Translations under genes and position numbers: made by a program | The notes under the pieces: generated by a model | Seen by the model: only the letters and a program-made list of their open reading frames with translations | Database searches by the model: none | Told to the model about the DNA's origin: nothing | Assembly: GCF_004137765.1 (NCBI RefSeq) | Contig: NZ_NOIS01000002.1 | Location: forward strand, 620,001-684,000 | Direction: 5' to 3' | DNA from: Rothia uropygialis | GTDB taxonomy: Bacteria > Actinomycetota > Actinomycetes > Actinomycetales > Micrococcaceae | DNA length: 64,000 bases | Shown here: positions 61,015-64,000 of the stretch, one piece after another | How the letters are laid out: the number at the start of each line of letters is the position of its first letter | How positions within the stretch are numbered: the first letter of the stretch is position 1

Positions 61015-61020
61015 TACTGT
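61015..61020 (+). promoter_or_regulatory. -10 element for leaderless PspC-domain gene
   Basis: TACTGT is separated by exactly six bases from the ATG at 61027, with no ribosome binding site between them. Confidence 0.55.
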
Positions 61021-61026
61021 AGAGAC

Positions 61027-61212
61027 ATGGCACTTAAGAGATCACGCAATCATAAAATCATCGCGGGCGTCTGCGGCGGAATCGCCGAGGCACTCGATTG
61101 GAGCCCCAATTGGGTACGTTTCCTCTTCCTCCTGTCCTTCCTCATTCCGGGGCCGCAGGCGATCTTCTACCTGGTCGCTTGGATCATCATTCCCAGGGAT
61201 GACAGGATCTAG
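61027..61212 (+). CDS. Small PspC-domain membrane protein
   Basis: A 61-residue protein consisting of a PspC domain alone: SRNHKIIAGVCGGIAEAL is the diagnostic start, and NWVRFLFLLSFLIPGPQAIFYLVAWIIIP gives the membrane part. PspC-domain proteins sense envelope stress in enterobacteria; single-domain versions in actinobacteria are uncharacterised. The ATG has no ribosome site and lies six bases from a -10 element. Its stop overlaps the stop of the convergent oxidoreductase-methyltransferase gene by four bases. Confidence 0.85.
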   Translation: MALKRSRNHKIIAGVCGGIAEALDWSPNWVRFLFLLSFLIPGPQAIFYLVAWIIIPRDDRI

Positions 61213-62738
61213 ACCTTCTTCCGCAGCACCATGACCGAGTCCTCCAGGATGGCCGGATTGCCCTCGGGATCCTTGACCTCGCGTTTCCGAGTCTCCTGGA
61301 GGTCGGTCTCCCATTCCTGGCCCAGCGCCAAGGCTCGGATGTCCTCCGCGGGATCCGGGAAGTCATGCTGCTGATGGCCGGTGGCCCACGGTGGCGGGGC
61401 CGCGTGCGAAATGATGCACATCCGCCCGCCCGGCGCGACGAGTTCGCTGGCCTTCCGAAGAATCGCGATGCGGTCAAGTTCTACCGGCGACTGCAAAAAG
61501 CTGCCCGTGACCAGATCGAACTCCTCCTCGGGGTTCCACTCCGAGAGATCTTCGGCGAGAAAGGTCGCGTGGTCCTGCAGACCGGCGGCCAGGGCGGCAT
61601 CTTGGGCACGACGTACGGCCGTATCGGAAATGTCGATGCCGGTCGCGTGCCAGCCCTGCTCGGCCAGCCACAACACGTCGGCCCCTTCCCCGCACCCCAG
61701 ATCCACGGCGCGGCCGGGCGGGAGGCCCTCAATGGCGTCGACGAGTGTCGCATTGGGGTTCCCCGACCAGATCTTATCCTCGGACGAGTATCGGTTCTCC
61801 CAAAATCTTTTGGGTTGGGCAAGAAGCGCATCGTCGAACTCCTGGCCGACCAAGTACATATTGACCATGCCACCGGTCAGCGCGCCTGCGCCCATGCAGC
61901 CCGGAACGGTCAGGCCCGGGCTCACGACGTTTCCGATAGCCCAGATCCCCGGCAGGCTCGTGGCCCCGAACTCATCGACGGTCAGAAAAGAACCCATAGG
62001 TCCCTCCGAACGCTCGAGTCCGAGCGGTGCCAGGAAATCGTCGTGGGGGTCCATTTTTCCACCCGCAAACAGGGCGTCGATGGGGTGAACACCTTGATCC
62101 GTGCGAACCACGGAAATATTCTGCCCAGGGCCGTCGATTCCGAGAACCGGCTCGTCGACCAGGCTGATTCCTCGCGACTCCAGACGATTCCGAGTCGCCG
62201 CATCCATATCCGGGATTCCTGCGCTGAATACGGTGAGATCCTCCGACCACTGCCGCAACAGCTCGGCTCGGAGCAGATCCATGGGGCTCATCGCGAGCAG
62301 GCCGAGCCTTCGATCGCCGAATTCCCATCCGTGGCAATAGGGACAGTGCAGGACGCTGACGCCCCACCGCTCGGCAAGGCCCGGGATATCCGGGAGAACG
62401 TCCGTGAGTCCGGTGGACACGATGACACCACTGGCCGTGCGCTGCGTTCCTTCGGCGTCGGTCACGAGGTAACCGCGCTGCCCTTTTTCGACCTGTGTCA
62501 CTCGGGCATCCTCGAATGCGACACCGTAGCCTGCCGCTTCTGTCCTACCCTCACGGATGAGTTCGGCCGGGGCTTTTCCTTCGTGCCCGAGTACTCCGTG
62601 CATGTGTGCCGCAAATCGATTGCGCGGCATCGCGTCGTCGAGAACGAGAGTACGGCGGCGCGCTCTCCCCAGCATGAGCGCTGCACTCAGGCCCGCAGTT
62701 CCTCCGCCGACAATGATGACATCCCAATTATTTTCCAT
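61209..62738 (-). CDS. Fusion: thioredoxin-reductase-like FAD dithiol oxidoreductase + SAM-dependent methyltransferase
   Basis: Residues 1-305 resemble low-molecular-weight thioredoxin reductases: VIIVGGGTAGLSAAL binds FAD, HCPYCHGWE holds the redox pair C132/C135, and GIWAIGNVV the second FAD motif. The NADPH loop, normally GGGxSA, is degenerate here (LGLLAMSPMDLL). Residues about 310-509 form a class I methyltransferase with RAVDLGCGEGADVLWLA as SAM site and GIDISDTAVRRA after it. The combination suggests oxidation and S-methylation of a small thiol, or methylation of a metalloid; both are inferred. It has 509 residues and is divergent from the XRE-cupin regulator. Confidence 0.87.
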   Translation of the reverse strand: MENNWDVIIVGGGTAGLSAALMLGRARRRTLVLDDAMPRNRFAAHMHGVLGHEGKAPAELIREGRTEAAGYGVAFEDARVTQVEKGQRGYLVTDAEGTQRTASGVIVSTGLTDVLPDIPGLAERWGVSVLHCPYCHGWEFGDRRLGLLAMSPMDLLRAELLRQWSEDLTVFSAGIPDMDAATRNRLESRGISLVDEPVLGIDGPGQNISVVRTDQGVHPIDALFAGGKMDPHDDFLAPLGLERSEGPMGSFLTVDEFGATSLPGIWAIGNVVSPGLTVPGCMGAGALTGGMVNMYLVGQEFDDALLAQPKRFWENRYSSEDKIWSGNPNATLVDAIEGLPPGRAVDLGCGEGADVLWLAEQGWHATGIDISDTAVRRAQDAALAAGLQDHATFLAEDLSEWNPEEEFDLVTGSFLQSPVELDRIAILRKASELVAPGGRMCIISHAAPPPWATGHQQHDFPDPAEDIRALALGQEWETDLQETRKREVKDPEGNPAILEDSVMVLRKKV

Positions 62739-62771
62739 GTCATAGACGCTAGATCCCGAGTATCAATTATG

Positions 62772-62785
62772 GCAAACTAATTTGC
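62772..62785. promoter_or_regulatory. Candidate operator of the XRE-cupin regulator
   Basis: GCAAA CTAA TTTGC is a perfect 5-base inverted repeat in the 69-base gap between the divergent fusion gene and the regulator, so one bound dimer could control both directions. Confidence 0.5.
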
Positions 62786-62807
62786 AGAAATGGCAAGGAG
62801 GAGAATG

Positions 62808-63386
62808 GTGGACGAACAATTGTCACAGGTCGGTCCGCGGTTGCGGGCAGCACGCCAGCGGCTGGACTGGACTTTGGAAGAGCTGGCCGAGCGGGCGGGT
62901 ATGTCTGTGAGTACACTCTCCCGGCTGGAATCAGGAAAACGTCAATCGAGTCTGGAACTGTTGCTTCCACTCACACGGCAGCTCGGCATAAGCATCGACG
63001 AGCTCGTGAAGGAGCGCACACCGGATCCGAGGGTCCGTCGCCAGGCCTACCGGCGAAACGGCATCCTGATCGTACCCCTTGCCCCGGAGGCCTCCCCTGT
63101 TCACACCTACAAAATGACATACCCTCCGCGCAAGACGGCACCCGAGCAAGGGGTTCACCCCGGTTTCGAATGGCTGTACGTGGTCTCCGGCAAGGTCCGA
63201 TTGCTTCTGGGCGATGAAGAGGTGATCCTCGCCTCAGGGGAAGCCGCCGAATTCGACACAACTATCCCGCACAGCGTCTCTGCGGCCGGCTCACGACCGG
63301 CAGACGTCATTAGCATTTTCAACCGCGAAGGGGCCAAATTCCACACTCACGGCGCGGAGCAGGCTAACGAAGACAGTCATGGATAG
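62808..63386 (+). CDS. XRE family regulator with C-terminal cupin domain
   Basis: It has an N-terminal helix-turn-helix (VGPRLRAARQRLDWTLEELAERAGMSVSTLSRLESGKRQ), a linker, and a cupin ligand domain (about 105-180; GFEWLYVVSGKVRLLLGDEEVILASGEAAEFDTTIPHSV). It has 192 residues from the GTG at 62808, which has AGGAGG six bases upstream; ATGs at 62805 and 62790 are alternatives. It overlaps the transporter gene by eight bases and diverges from the fusion gene, so it probably regulates both. Confidence 0.88.
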   Translation: MDEQLSQVGPRLRAARQRLDWTLEELAERAGMSVSTLSRLESGKRQSSLELLLPLTRQLGISIDELVKERTPDPRVRRQAYRRNGILIVPLAPEASPVHTYKMTYPPRKTAPEQGVHPGFEWLYVVSGKVRLLLGDEEVILASGEAAEFDTTIPHSVSAAGSRPADVISIFNREGAKFHTHGAEQANEDSHG

Positions 63387-64000
63387 AGCTCGTTCTCTCA
63401 GGGACTCCCTGGAGAGGAACCAGGTCTGGGTATACCTTCTCACCGCGGCCGCGGGCCTGGGAATCGGGACTACCTTGCCGAATAGTGCGGCGGTTGCGGA
63501 AGCGCTCGTATGGCCCGCGCTGGCGCTCTTGATGTACGCGACCTTCACTCAGGTGCCACTCGCGGCGATTCCCAAGACGTTTCGGGACCGCGGGTTCCTG
63601 ATTGCGTCGTTGATCGGGAACTTTCTGGTAATACCGCTCATGGCGTGGGGCCTCGTGCAGTGGGCCCCGGGTTCCCCGGCGATTCGCTTGGGCATCCTCA
63701 TGACTCTCGTCGCCCCGTGCACGGACTGGTTCATCACTTTCACGCATATGGGGCGGGGCGACACGGCGAGGGCAACAGCACTGGCTCCGCTCAACATGGT
63801 GGTCCAGTTGATACTTCTACCGGTATATCTGCGAGCCTTCGCGGATCCCGCATTCGGCGCCTCGGTGGGTGTGCGCCATATGGTGCCGGCGGCGGCGCTT
63901 ATCCTGGTCCCGCTCGCTTTGGCGGCAACCACGGACTTCTGGCTCAGACGCCACCGACGTCGTGGCCTTAAGGCGAATAGATCCTCACGTTGGGTCGAGG
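63379..64000 (+). CDS. ACR3/bile acid:sodium symporter family transporter, partial
   Basis: The first 207 residues are present; the gene runs past the window end. At least six hydrophobic segments are visible, with the family-like LVWPALALLMYATFTQVPL, GNFLVIPLMAWGL and LMTLVAPCTDWFITFTHMGRGD (the half-buried Cys region resembles the ACR3 arsenite-carrier motif). Family members export arsenite or import organic anions. Its start overlaps the regulator stop, so they are co-translated. The substrate is unsure; no other ars genes are visible. Confidence 0.8.
   Translation, partial: MDRARSLRDSLERNQVWVYLLTAAAGLGIGTTLPNSAAVAEALVWPALALLMYATFTQVPLAAIPKTFRDRGFLIASLIGNFLVIPLMAWGLVQWAPGSPAIRLGILMTLVAPCTDWFITFTHMGRGDTARATALAPLNMVVQLILLPVYLRAFADPAFGASVGVRHMVPAAALILVPLALAATTDFWLRRHRRRGLKANRSSRWVE

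Noticed and set aside
61209-61800. Methyltransferase domain as an arsenite methyltransferase (ArsM)
   Set aside because: Only two cysteines are visible in the domain and they lie in the SAM motif and a strand, not in the conserved arsenite-binding pattern; the domain is also short for ArsM.

Overview
The window is about 60% G+C by eye and comes from a high-G+C Gram-positive bacterium, most likely order Micrococcales and probably Micrococcaceae-like. The evidence is a mycothione reductase, an actinobacterial dcw cluster, a GarA/OdhI FHA protein next to an FtsR-type MerR regulator, PknL beside its Rv2175c-like partner, class II DAHP synthase, and a MurE whose substrate motif lacks the arginine expected for meso-diaminopimelate. 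I see no tRNA, rRNA, CRISPR array, insertion sequence or prophage.

Region 1 (1-19.1 kb, all minus strand) is the division and cell wall (dcw) cluster. In transcription order it runs mraZ, rsmH, ftsL, ftsI, murE, murF, mraY, murD, ftsW, murG, murC, ftsQ, ftsZ, pgeF, yggS, sepF (cut by the window edge). Many junctions overlap by 1-8 bases. The breaks are before ftsZ (about 250 bases with a repeated 12-mer), between ftsL and ftsI (two hairpins), and upstream of mraZ, where three 10-base repeats look like the MraZ operator.

Region 2 (19.4-31.3 kb) holds a DUF3040 membrane protein, DNA polymerase IV, a polyprenyl diphosphate synthase, the Rv2175c-like DNA-binding protein divergent from the kinase PknL, class II DAHP synthase, an acyltransferase with an 11-residue-repeat tail, an esterase overlapping a long-chain acyl-CoA ligase, and mycothione reductase.

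Region 3 (31.4-43.5 kb) is central metabolism and its control: pyruvate carboxylase, an orphan ParA-like ATPase, two MerR-family regulators (the second is FtsR-like and may act on the ftsZ gene in this same window), GarA/OdhI, GcvH, and bifunctional PutA with a divergent LysR regulator.

Region 4 (43.5-50.7 kb) is a glycerol module, with a SorC-type regulator divergent from glpD, glpF and glpK, followed by an overlapping alkB-tag pair for alkylation repair.

Region 5 (50.7-64 kb) is more accessory: a frameshifted organophosphate-type transporter with a GntR regulator and a HAD protein; a hydrolase, MarR and drug-efflux MFS set; PhzF; a zinc-independent MDR oxidoreductase; an ABC-class ATPase of the MRB1590-like family; a PspC-domain protein; a thioredoxin-reductase-like/methyltransferase fusion; and an XRE-cupin regulator overlapping a partial ACR3/bile-acid-symporter-family transporter.

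Several genes (Rv2175c-like, DAHP synthase, MarR, PspC) have no ribosome binding site but carry a TAnnnT -10 element six or seven bases before the start codon, which suggests leaderless transcripts. The least conventional loci are the oxidoreductase-methyltransferase fusion with its divergent regulator/transporter pair, the acyltransferase repeat tail, the palindromic bidirectional promoter at dinB, and the repeated 12-mer at ftsZ. No large unknown defence-like or biosynthetic system is evident.
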